From NCBI GenBank assembly GCA_003856375.1, contig CP034120.1, positions 4,149,501-4,213,500 on the forward strand: a stretch of DNA of 64,000 bases, read 5' to 3'. A model generated the notes under the pieces. The model ran no database searches, was not told the origin of the DNA, and saw only the letters and a list, made by a program, of their open reading frames with translations. Shown here one piece after another: positions 1 through 7,668 of this stretch; the first letter of the stretch is position 1; each line of letters opens with the position of its first letter. A program made the position numbers and the translations under genes. This stretch comes from Glaciecola amylolytica. Its GTDB lineage: Bacteria > Bacteroidota > Bacteroidia > Flavobacteriales_D > Crocinitomicaceae.

Positions 1-1
1 G

Positions 2-1117
2 ATCTGGTTCATTGTTTTTCCGACCTGTGGAATTACGGCAATTTATTTCCTGCGCAAATACCTTTTTCAAAATCGAAAGAATAAGGGAATTACTGAAATC
101 TACAAGACTCTGGATCAGCGTAAGGATCATTTGCCTTTCTTCAAGATTCCATCGCATTTTCTCAATGGGTTTCTTACTGTAATCTTTGGCGGATCGACCG
201 GAATTGAGGTTTCTACCGTTGTGGCAACGGCTACGATTGGAAATGAAACATACAAACGCGATTTTTCTGCAAAAATATATAAACGCGAATTGATTAGCGC
301 AGGAGTTGTTGCTGGTGTTGCAGTATTATTCGGCAGTCCGATTGCCGGATGGTTGTTTGCACTGGAAGTCATTGCCCGAAAAGTAAACAAAGCACTTTTG
401 CTTAGCTGCAGTGCGGCGGCATTGGTTTCCTGGATTTTTATTCTGAGTATTGACAGCAAACCTTTATTGCCGTTTCAGGTTAATGATTGGTCGTGGAAAG
501 CCTTACCATTTTTTGTTTTATTGAGTTTGTTCGGAGCATTAATCTCTGTTTATTTTACGGTGTTGGTTATTCGAATCAAGGAGTTTTTTGCACGGATTCC
601 CAATAATTTTATCCGGGTGAACCTGGGCGCTTTGTTGGTCGGAGCAGCTATTCTGTGTTTTCCTTTTCTGTATGGAGACAGTTACCACGGAATGATTGAA
701 GTGATCGGGAAGGCAATTGATCACGAACCGGTTTCTCTTGCCGTTTTAGGCCTATTACTGTTAATGAAACCGCTTGTTGCAGCACTCACTTTGGGAGCTG
801 GTGGAGATGGCGGTGTTTTTGCACCAAGTATTGTGGTCGGAGCAATTTTGGGAGTCTTTTTTGCGCTAATCTGCAATCAGTTTTTCCATACGGAGTTGAT
901 TCCGCTCAATTTTGCTTTGGCTGGTGTGGCGGCTACACTTTCTTCCGCAATTTCTGCTCCGTTCACGACATTGGTTCTGGTTTGCGGCTTGGTTCCGAAT
1001 GGATATGCGCTCTTTATTCCGGTTTTTGTAAGCAGTTTTGTTGCTCAGCGGATTGCCCGTTTCATCCTCCCATACAATGTGTATACTTATGGAATGGACA
1101 AAGCTTCCGCGAAATAG
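2..1117 (+). CDS. ClC-family chloride channel/transporter, 5' end outside window
   Basis: The reading frame is open from the first bases of the window, so the start lies upstream; only the last ~370 codons are present. The protein is a hydrophobic, many-helix membrane protein. Two ClC signatures are visible. GSTGIEVST corresponds to the GxEGP gating-glutamate segment and keeps the Glu. GGDGGVFAPSIVVGA corresponds to the GxFxP segment near the anion site. Members move chloride, or exchange it for protons, across the inner membrane. Channel and antiporter types cannot be told apart here, and no C-terminal CBS domains follow; the protein ends just after the last membrane helices. The TTG at 131 is internal and not a start. 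Confidence 0.9.
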   Translation: MWFIVFPTCGITAIYFLRKYLFQNRKNKGITEIYKTLDQRKDHLPFFKIPSHFLNGFLTVIFGGSTGIEVSTVVATATIGNETYKRDFSAKIYKRELISAGVVAGVAVLFGSPIAGWLFALEVIARKVNKALLLSCSAAALVSWIFILSIDSKPLLPFQVNDWSWKALPFFVLLSLFGALISVYFTVLVIRIKEFFARIPNNFIRVNLGALLVGAAILCFPFLYGDSYHGMIEVIGKAIDHEPVSLAVLGLLLLMKPLVAALTLGAGGDGGVFAPSIVVGAILGVFFALICNQFFHTELIPLNFALAGVAATLSSAISAPFTTLVLVCGLVPNGYALFIPVFVSSFVAQRIARFILPYNVYTYGMDKASAK

Positions 1118-1128
1118 ATTTTCTCCGA

Positions 1129-1269
1129 TTAATCGGTATCAAGATCATCATCCAGCAATTCCCGTTCTGTTTTTTTGCGAATGAAGTAGCGTATTACCTG
1201 AACAATAAAAACGGTAATGGAATACAAGGCTGCTATTCCGAGTAAAATGAAAACCCAGGAAGGAATCAC
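1129..1269 (-). CDS. small single-span membrane protein, 46 aa
   Basis: A 46-codon frame starts at a GTG (1267-1269), with an in-frame TAA five codons upstream, and stops at 1129-1131. The predicted product begins MIPSWVFILLGIAALYS, has one hydrophobic helix at about residues 4-28, a basic stretch RYFIRKK, and ends in the acidic tail ELLDDDLDTD. This is the layout of a small inner-membrane protein with a cytoplasmic charged tail. It fills the gap between the ClC gene and the next minus-strand gene. There is no clear ribosome-binding site, which is usual in this phylum. I do not recognise a family. The positive-inside pattern makes it more than chance, but it is unproven. Confidence 0.45.
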   Translation of the reverse strand: MIPSWVFILLGIAALYSITVFIVQVIRYFIRKKTERELLDDDLDTD

Positions 1270-1303
1270 ACGAAAGAAGTTTTATCGGATAATAGAATTT
1301 GCG

Positions 1304-1516
1304 TTACTTGCTGGATACGGCGTAGCAGTTTCGATCCGAATTGGATTTTGCTTCACAGTTGCTCTTCGCTTTCTTTTTACTTGTGGGTGAATAAACTCCT
1401 TCTACAACAGGTTCTGCACCAAAACCATTTGCACAGTAGCACGAATAATCTTTTTTGCAGGCAGATAAAGAAACGAGAAGAGATGTAAATGCGATGGTAA
1501 TAGTCACTGTTTTCAT
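1304..1516 (-). CDS. small putative lipoprotein
   Basis: 70 residues. The N-terminus MKTVTITIAFTSLLVSLSAC is a lipoprotein signal with lipobox LSAC, so the mature protein starts at Cys20 and should be lipid-anchored. The mature part is short, Lys/Ser-rich and holds four further Cys (C26, C28, then NC and NC near the end), which could form disulfides in the periplasm or at the surface. No family is recognised; similar short Cys-bearing lipoproteins are common in Bacteroidota. The ATG start fits the signal peptide well. Confidence 0.6.
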   Translation of the reverse strand: MKTVTITIAFTSLLVSLSACKKDYSCYCANGFGAEPVVEGVYSPTSKKKAKSNCEAKSNSDRNCYAVSSK

Positions 1517-1579
1517 AATGGAGTTTTAAGTTAAAGGAAAGGTAGCACTTTTAATTATTTGAAAAACAGGATGTTTATT

Positions 1580-2365
1580 TTATGGCTTTACCCGGATTTT
1601 ATCTACGAAATAGTATCCGAAAACTCCTTTTTTCAAGTTGCAGGTGATGGAATCCTGTAATAGGAGAAATTGTGCTTCACCAACGGTGAACCGTTCGGTT
1701 TTGCCATCCAGGTTCAGATAAATGTAGTGAACATCCCGGCTTCTCCGGCTACCACTACCAATAGTTTTTTCTGAAATTTTAAAGGATTCATTTTTGATTG
1801 ATTCAACGACGATGTAGCGATTTGAAATAAATACTAACGCACAGAATAGCATAGGTATTCCCAAAGGAAACCCAATCCCGAAACCATTGATGTTATCAGA
1901 AGAAATAAAGGAGAAAGGTTTTTTGATCGACCAACGGATTAATAGTATTCCCGCAAGTATTCCGATTCCAATACACCACCAGAATAATTGCATGCCGTGA
2001 ATGGTATGATCGAGAATTTTAAGGGAACCGAGAAAAGCACCCAGGATAATAAAGAAAAAGAGAGCAAAAAATTTCACAACTCGTTTCTGTTTGGGTGTCA
2101 GGTCTTTTTCAGGAGCTTCTGTCTGCAAATAGGCAATGTACTCAGGAAGCAGATCAAGGAAGAGTAGCATGAACAAATGATATCCGGAAAACAATAAACT
2201 CAACCCGATCAAACGCAAAGGGCCTTCTTCATCAATAATGGGATAAGTAATAATCGGACCGATCAGAATATAGAAAACCCTCAAAACATAAGGATTGATT
2301 CGGGAGGGAGCTGCCTGCTGTTTCTTCTTTTTGTTTTGAGGAATCTTTTTAGAGTTTTTGGCCAT
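1580..2365 (-). CDS. hypothetical multi-span membrane protein
   Basis: 261 residues. A very basic, Lys/Gln-rich N-terminus (KKIPQNKKKKQQ) is followed by about five hydrophobic segments in the region of residues 27-45, 50-75, 92-115, 124-143 and 165-185, then a soluble tail of ~70 residues containing EKTIGSGSRRSRDVHYIYL. The basic start suggests the N-terminus is cytoplasmic. I do not recognise the family. It lies between a small lipoprotein gene and an MpaB-like oxygenase gene on the same strand, with gaps of 57-63 bp, so co-transcription is possible but not shown. Confidence 0.7.
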   Translation of the reverse strand: MAKNSKKIPQNKKKKQQAAPSRINPYVLRVFYILIGPIITYPIIDEEGPLRLIGLSLLFSGYHLFMLLFLDLLPEYIAYLQTEAPEKDLTPKQKRVVKFFALFFFIILGAFLGSLKILDHTIHGMQLFWWCIGIGILAGILLIRWSIKKPFSFISSDNINGFGIGFPLGIPMLFCALVFISNRYIVVESIKNESFKISEKTIGSGSRRSRDVHYIYLNLDGKTERFTVGEAQFLLLQDSITCNLKKGVFGYYFVDKIRVKP

Positions 2366-2422
2366 GAGAATGATTTCCGGATAAGAAATTTTGGTTCAAA
2401 GTTAGAAAACAAATGAGTTATC

Positions 2423-3613
2423 CTAAACCGGTTTTCTTTCGTGACTTACCAAGTAAGCGTTTACGATCTTCTTTTGCAATTTGCGATTGCGCAGCACGGA
2501 ACGCTTGTAAGTGCTTTCGGAAAGATGTACAAAAACTTGTCCCAAACGAATAAAGAATCGCTGGATGTAGGGATGAACACGCCAGAAAGTAGCCGGCAAA
2601 TGCATGGTTTCACAAGACGTTTTCCCGAGGAAAAACCAATTGTATCCCAAATGTGTTTTGTAAACGAGCTTCTTTTGCCAGTTTTTGGATGGAAAGGGAC
2701 CGTCGACTGGTTCCAGAGTCAGTGCCTTTGCCAATGAAATGGTGTCTTCATCTGCAGGAGCTTGTGTGATTGTCCAGGAATAAATGGAGCGAGTGGCTTC
2801 ATTTTCTGTTGTTGGAAGATACGAAGCGGGGATTCCCAGTAAGTGTCCGACATATTTCCAGAAATGAAAAAGCCCTTCGATTTCATTTTCCGTAATTTTC
2901 AATCCTGATTTGCGAAGTCCGTCCAGAAAAATGATGGAAAAACCCAAATTGGTTGCGATCATGTCCCACTGATTTAAGGGAGCTCCCCAGTTTGCTTCCT
3001 GCCATTTTCCTTCGTCAAGAATGCTGACACGGGCATATGCATGCATCAAACGAACTTTCAAACACTCTTTCAGACCGATTTGAGGCTCTGTGAGCGCGTT
3101 TTCTCCGATGATGCGAACCCAGAACTCAGTTGTTTCCGTTAAACGTTTAGCAGCGCCCTTTTTTAATGCTCCGGTAAAAACAAGCGGTTTGTTGATTGCT
3201 GCCGATTCATAACCACCCATCAGGCAGTAATTGCGCAGAACCATCAAACCGAGCGAACCGGATCTTCGGCATAAACGGGCACCTTCTTCCAACAATTCCG
3301 GATTTAACCACGAAGGAACGGTAGTTGTTTGCCGGACCAAAAGGTTTAAACTTTCCGGACATTCAACATCCTTTTTTCCATTTAAGAGTTCTTCAATCCA
3401 TGTGTCAGCCTGGCGAAAACCATGAACCTGGTACACTTCGCGAATTACCTGATCGGCTGGAGAATCTGTTTCAAACAAACGCGGAATGAAGTGTTCGATT
3501 TCCGTTTTTTGAGGAAAATCACCGCTTAATCTTTTTGCCAGTTTCTTCCCGTTTCCGGATTCCCAGTAAATGGAAAATCCCGGAGAAGGATAATAGAACC
3601 TAGATGGAATCAT
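2423..3613 (-). CDS. MpaB/latex-clearing-protein-like oxygenase (DUF2236)
   Basis: 396 residues with no signal peptide. The central part has features of the DUF2236/MpaB/Lcp family of b-heme oxygenases: the helix KVRLMHAYAR with His191 (RxxHA-type motif), followed by NWGAPLNQWDM and SIIFLDGLRKSG. In characterised relatives (rubber oxygenase Lcp, fungal MpaB) equivalent conserved residues hold or serve the heme and the enzyme cleaves C=C bonds. The substrate here is unknown. The start codon overlaps the stop of the upstream DUF1003 gene by one base (TAATG), so the two are probably translated from one message. Family assignment is fairly sure, activity is not. Confidence 0.75.
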   Translation of the reverse strand: MIPSRFYYPSPGFSIYWESGNGKKLAKRLSGDFPQKTEIEHFIPRLFETDSPADQVIREVYQVHGFRQADTWIEELLNGKKDVECPESLNLLVRQTTTVPSWLNPELLEEGARLCRRSGSLGLMVLRNYCLMGGYESAAINKPLVFTGALKKGAAKRLTETTEFWVRIIGENALTEPQIGLKECLKVRLMHAYARVSILDEGKWQEANWGAPLNQWDMIATNLGFSIIFLDGLRKSGLKITENEIEGLFHFWKYVGHLLGIPASYLPTTENEATRSIYSWTITQAPADEDTISLAKALTLEPVDGPFPSKNWQKKLVYKTHLGYNWFFLGKTSCETMHLPATFWRVHPYIQRFFIRLGQVFVHLSESTYKRSVLRNRKLQKKIVNAYLVSHERKPV

Positions 3614-4311
3614 TACTTATTGTCTTTGTTTTTCAAAAGGAGGTCTTTCATCGTATCCATTTGAATTTTCTGCATTTCCAATAATTCCTGCTGCTGATGA
3701 ATGATGAGGTGATCTAATTTTTCGTGCAGCAAACGGATTTCTACTTCAGACTTCAGATTGATCATGTAATCTTTCTTTGCACGTTCTCTGTCTTTTTCCT
3801 CCTGCCTGTTCTGACTCATCATAATGACCGGAGCCTGAAGCGCTGCCAGACAAGATAGAATGAGGTTCAGCAAAATGAAAGGGTAGGGGTCGAAACCTTT
3901 GTTTAGTAAGATGAATGCATTGAAAGCAATCCAAATCAGTAGAAACACCATAAAAGAAATGATGAAAGTCCAGCTTCCGCCAAAAGAAGCAACTTTATCT
4001 GCTACCCGCTGTCCGACTGTGTCTTTTGAAGCCGAGTCTTCCAATTGATCCGAGAGCAATTTTTTGTCACTGAGGGATTCAAGAACGGTTTTGTCGAGTG
4101 AAGAAAGTTCCCCGAGCTGCTCTTCCATCATATTGGACAGGTATTTTTCACGGTAATCGTTGAGTTCACCGATGGAAAGGAAGTGACTTTCCGTAAAATC
4201 CGGGTGTTCTTTGCGGATCAATTCTAAAATGCTCCCACGAATGGTTTTGCCTGAAATACGTTCAGCTAAGGGGAATTGATCGTTTGATAGATCACTGCGA
4301 AAAGTGCTCAT
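3613..4311 (-). CDS. DUF1003 membrane protein
   Basis: 232 residues. A soluble N-terminal ~100 residues is followed by the DUF1003 core: the lead-in KVASFGGSWTFI, a first membrane helix (SFMVFLLIWIAFNAFILL), a short loop with DPYPF, a second helix (ILLNLILSCLAALQAPVIMM), then SQNRQEEKDR and a long charged coiled-coil-like tail of ~55 residues. The family is widespread and of unknown function. It is the first gene of a translationally coupled pair with the MpaB-like oxygenase downstream (one-base overlap), so the two may act together at the inner membrane; that link is inference. Confidence 0.85.
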   Translation of the reverse strand: MSTFRSDLSNDQFPLAERISGKTIRGSILELIRKEHPDFTESHFLSIGELNDYREKYLSNMMEEQLGELSSLDKTVLESLSDKKLLSDQLEDSASKDTVGQRVADKVASFGGSWTFIISFMVFLLIWIAFNAFILLNKGFDPYPFILLNLILSCLAALQAPVIMMSQNRQEEKDRERAKKDYMINLKSEVEIRLLHEKLDHLIIHQQQELLEMQKIQMDTMKDLLLKNKDNK

Positions 4312-4364
4312 ACTTGAAATGAATTTGTATCAGGTGAATTTACGCAGAAAGATTTAATTTAATG

Positions 4365-4399
4365 AAAAATGCCCCAATCCACCGAAATGAATTGAGGCA
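4365..4399 (-). terminator. rho-independent terminator
   Basis: Read on the minus strand, GTGCCTCAAT and ATTGGGGCA can pair (one G-U wobble) around a 12-nt loop, followed by TTTTT. It lies about 50 bp past the stop of the secreted-protein gene at 4451 and should end its transcript before the DUF1003 gene. Confidence 0.7.
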
Positions 4400-4450
4400 C
4401 TTATTTAAGTCAATAGAAAACAAGCCTTTCAGCAAACTTTCTGATTTCTT

Positions 4451-6118
4451 TTAGTCAAATTCAAATTTGATCATGACATCTTCTTTTTCTTTCTTGTAGA
4501 TCTCCATCAGGAAAGTATTTTCAGCTGCCTTGCAAATACGCGTTACTCTGAACTGGTAAGCTTTGTAACCTCCAACATCATTCAAGTCAGCAAGTTTGAT
4601 TCTCTCCCAGTCACCGTTTTTGTCATCAACTTTCATTGCCATTAAATAACCACCAAGACCATTTTTGTGTGCAGCAGGAGCTTCGTTTTTACCAAGCGCT
4701 GCATTTTTTTCATTGTCTACGAATACAAGATAATGATTAGAACCGCTTTTAGCATACGTATAGCTCAACTGTCCTTCAGAAAAAGGGTTGTAATTATCAC
4801 CCAATACCATTGCCTGATTTTTAGGAAGTTTAGTGATCCAGGCCAATTCACCTGCTTTAGAGATTTTAGCAATGATCATATTTCCAAAATGAGCTACATT
4901 GGTAGTTCCGGTCATGTACATTTCATTTCGAACATATTTTTGTTCTCCTGTAACAATGAAACTTCCGTCTGCCTGCGCAAAGAAATCAATCATTTGCAAA
5001 TCTTCAATTCCTTCACGTCCTTTTTTCTCGCTTTGATCTTGTCTTTTTGCCTGACGATCAGATAAATAAGATTTGATCAATTCTTGCGGGAACTCCAGAT
5101 TGTATACATGGTTTACACCAAATTCCGGAGAAATTGTAAATCCATATACTCCGTTAGCCATGAACGCAAGTGTTCCGGTGAAACCTCCTGAAAAAGTTCC
5201 TTTGAAATCCAAACCGGAAGCATAGAAAGAAGAACAAATTACATCACCGTCAACATCTTCGATCAGGCGCATTCTGTTGAACAACAAACTTCCGTCTGTT
5301 CCTTCCAATTTATGAGTTTGCACACCGTCGTCCTTTGAAATTGTAATTAACTCAAGTTCCTTCGTTGATGTAAGGTAAGAGATCATATACACCAATCCTT
5401 TGGATGTTACCGTGTAAGCGATGTTATTCATTTCAGCTTCTGTGTGCGGCATTTTATATTCACCACCCCATAAAGCTTTCATTGATTGGTCAAATACATG
5501 GAATCCTAGTTCGTCATAACTTTTTGAATCGCGTTTGGTTTCCGGCTTTAAGCGGTATTGAACCATTACGTGGGAATGATCGTAAGATTGGTAAACAGTG
5601 AAGTTAACACCTTGAAAAATAAGGCCTTCCATTCCGCCTGTTTTTGCCGAACCCCAATTTAAAGGATAATCTCCCTCATTATCAAGTTCACCTTTTGTGA
5701 TTTTTCGCTTTGTTTGAAGCAAAGAAACCGGTTTTTCCATTTCTAATGATTCCGGATCGATTTCGATACTGAAAAGCTCAAAAGCTTTAATGCTGCTATT
5801 GTACATTTCAAACAAGTAGTAAATACCTCCTTTTGTTTGAATGATTCGTTGAAGTAAACTTCCTTTTTTAAGAGCCGGAGTCGTTTTTCTCTTGATCAGA
5901 TCTCCTGTTGTGCCATCAAAAGTCTGAAGAGTAATTTCGATACCATCTGTTTTTACTGCCAATACATTTCCATTGGTAAGGGTTAGATACTGTTTGCTTG
6001 CAGCATCTACTACCTCATAAGGTTTTCCAGTACTTACATCCGCTTTTGTGCCGCCACCTTTTTGTGCAAAGCAAAAGCCATTCAGAGTAATTAAGGATAG
6101 AAAGATTATTTTTTTCAT
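4451..6118 (-). CDS. secreted protein of unknown function
   Basis: 555 residues from the ATG at 6116-6118. An in-frame TTG 18 bases upstream lies inside a promoter -7 box (TATATTTG), so it is not the start. MKKIIFLSLITLNGFCFAQ is a clear signal peptide. The mature protein is rich in beta-strand-like segments with recurring patterns (GGIYYLFEMY, KGLVYMISYL, NHYLVFVDN, GGYLMAMKVDD), as in a beta-propeller, but no catalytic motif is seen and it has no T9SS sorting domain. Similar proteins of unknown function occur in Bacteroidota. It is a single gene, with its own promoter box and a terminator. Confidence 0.7.
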   Translation of the reverse strand: MKKIIFLSLITLNGFCFAQKGGGTKADVSTGKPYEVVDAASKQYLTLTNGNVLAVKTDGIEITLQTFDGTTGDLIKRKTTPALKKGSLLQRIIQTKGGIYYLFEMYNSSIKAFELFSIEIDPESLEMEKPVSLLQTKRKITKGELDNEGDYPLNWGSAKTGGMEGLIFQGVNFTVYQSYDHSHVMVQYRLKPETKRDSKSYDELGFHVFDQSMKALWGGEYKMPHTEAEMNNIAYTVTSKGLVYMISYLTSTKELELITISKDDGVQTHKLEGTDGSLLFNRMRLIEDVDGDVICSSFYASGLDFKGTFSGGFTGTLAFMANGVYGFTISPEFGVNHVYNLEFPQELIKSYLSDRQAKRQDQSEKKGREGIEDLQMIDFFAQADGSFIVTGEQKYVRNEMYMTGTTNVAHFGNMIIAKISKAGELAWITKLPKNQAMVLGDNYNPFSEGQLSYTYAKSGSNHYLVFVDNEKNAALGKNEAPAAHKNGLGGYLMAMKVDDKNGDWERIKLADLNDVGGYKAYQFRVTRICKAAENTFLMEIYKKEKEDVMIKFEFD

Positions 6119-6133
6119 TACTATATTTTTTTT

Positions 6134-6141
6134 CAAATATA
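6134..6141 (-). promoter_or_regulatory. -7 promoter box TATATTTG
   Basis: Matches the Bacteroidota -7 consensus TAnnTTTG on the minus strand, 15 nt before the ATG at 6118. No clear -33 TTG was found at the expected distance. Confidence 0.5.
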
Positions 6142-6175
6142 GTTATTCATTTGATTATTGATGGTTTAGAGAAAT

Positions 6176-6207
6176 TTTAGGGCGAGCCTGAAGCGACTCA
6201 CCCTAAA
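6176..6207 (-). terminator. hairpin after the PhoH gene, possible terminator
   Basis: TTTAGGGCGAG and CTCACCCTAAA pair over 11 bp with one wobble around a 10-nt loop. It lies 15 bp past the PhoH stop. The run of T after the stem is weak, so it may be an imperfect terminator or a message-stabilising hairpin. Confidence 0.45.
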
Positions 6208-6221
6208 TTCCGGTTGTTTTG

Positions 6222-7547
6222 TTATAATAATTCGTTCGCAAGATTCGCCAATTCAGAGCGCTCGCCTTTTTCAAGACGTACGTGGGCAAACAAGTTCTGT
6301 CCTTTCAGTCGGTCGATGAGATAAGCCAAACCATTACTGTTCTCATCCAGATAAGGCGTGTCGATCTGATGCACGTCTCCGGTGAAAACAATTTTGGTTC
6401 CTTCTCCGGCACGTGTGATAATGGTTTTTACTTCGTGCGGAGTGAGGTTTTGCGCTTCGTCAACAATGAAAAGAATATTGGATAAACTTCTTCCGCGGAT
6501 GAAGGCAAGAGGAGTAATCAGAATACGGCCGCTTTCCTGCATTTCAACAATGTGTTTATGCCGTTTTTCGTTTTCGCCGAACTGCGATTTAATGAACTTC
6601 AGGTTATCCCACAAAGGCTCCATGTACGGACCGATCTTATCGTTTGCATCTCCGGGAAGAAACCCGATTTCTTTATTCGAAAGCGGAACCAAAGGCCGCG
6701 CCAGGATAATTTGCTGAAAAAGCTTGTGTTGTTCCAGAGCAGCCGCCAAAGCTAAGAGCGTTTTCCCTGTTCCGGCAACGCCTTGCAAAGCAACCAGTTT
6801 GATGTCGTTGTTCATTAACGCATTGATTGCAAAAGCCTGTTCCGCATTTTTAGGTTTGATCCCTGAAGTATATTCTTTTTCGACACGCTGCAAGGTGTCC
6901 GTATGAGGATCAAAATAAGCCAAGCCGGAACTTTTCCCGTTTTTCAGGATATAGTATCCGTTTGCTATCTTTTGATTTCCCAAAATTCCTGCTTCATCGA
7001 TCGTTCCTTTCAAAAAGAGCTGTTTGATTGTCTCGGATTCGATTCCTTCAATGGTTGAACTGGAAGTTTGTTCCAACTCATTGGAATGAACTTTTCCTGT
7101 TTCATAGTCTTCTGCCAGAATACCAAGTGCTTTTGCCTTGATTCGTAAATTGATGTCTTTTGTAACAAGAATGACTTCTTTCTTCGGCTCCTGTTCTTTC
7201 ACCACCAAAGTAGCATTGATGATCTTGTGATCGTTTTTCCCCGAACCGTAAATTGCCTCAGCATCTACATCTTTTGGTTGAGAATCGAGTAACACACGAA
7301 AAGAACCCAGATTCGGGCCTAATGAAATCCAGTGCTGCAGACCTCCGTTTACCGAGATCTTGTCAATAAAACGAATTACTTCACGAGCTGAGAAGTTCTT
7401 GGTGTCATTCCCGATCTTGAATTTGTCCAGTTCCTCTAAAACCGTAATCGGAATTGCGACATCATGCCTTTCAAAATTCATGATCGCGTCATGGTCATGT
7501 AGTAGAACCGAAGTATCTAGTACAAATAGTTTGTTCTTTTTAGCCAT
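6222..7547 (-). CDS. PIN-PhoH family ATPase
   Basis: 441 residues. The first ~130 residues are a PIN nuclease-like domain (KLFVLDTSVLLHD with the first acidic residue; further acidic residues follow). Residues ~225-441 form the PhoH P-loop domain: Walker A QGVAGTGKTLL at about 254-264, ILFIVDEAQNLTP (Walker B) near 356, and KIVFTGD. PIN-PhoH proteins (PhoH2/YlaK type) are RNA-directed ATPases/nucleases implicated in RNA metabolism and stress. Length and domain order are standard. It is monocistronic by spacing (more than 100 bp on each side). Confidence 0.92.
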   Translation of the reverse strand: MAKKNKLFVLDTSVLLHDHDAIMNFERHDVAIPITVLEELDKFKIGNDTKNFSAREVIRFIDKISVNGGLQHWISLGPNLGSFRVLLDSQPKDVDAEAIYGSGKNDHKIINATLVVKEQEPKKEVILVTKDINLRIKAKALGILAEDYETGKVHSNELEQTSSSTIEGIESETIKQLFLKGTIDEAGILGNQKIANGYYILKNGKSSGLAYFDPHTDTLQRVEKEYTSGIKPKNAEQAFAINALMNNDIKLVALQGVAGTGKTLLALAAALEQHKLFQQIILARPLVPLSNKEIGFLPGDANDKIGPYMEPLWDNLKFIKSQFGENEKRHKHIVEMQESGRILITPLAFIRGRSLSNILFIVDEAQNLTPHEVKTIITRAGEGTKIVFTGDVHQIDTPYLDENSNGLAYLIDRLKGQNLFAHVRLEKGERSELANLANELL

Positions 7548-7631
7548 ACTGAAGTATTTGTATTAAAGTACTTTTTTCTGACCTCCGTTACACGGACTAC
7601 AATTCAAACTTATTGACAAACTTTTGTGATT

Positions 7632-7658
7632 AAAAAAGGGAGCTTTTAACTCCCTTTT
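7632..7658 (-). terminator. rho-independent terminator
   Basis: Minus strand: AAAAGGGAG, a 7-nt loop, CTCCCTTTT, then more T. It lies 11 bp past the stop of the first SprB-repeat gene. Confidence 0.85.
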
Positions 7659-7668
7659 AATGTTCTCT

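Noticed and set aside
982-1245. An 87-codon plus-strand frame overlapping the end of the ClC gene
   Set aside because: It overlaps the conserved C-terminus of the ClC frame, and its second half is antisense to the better-supported 46-codon membrane protein.
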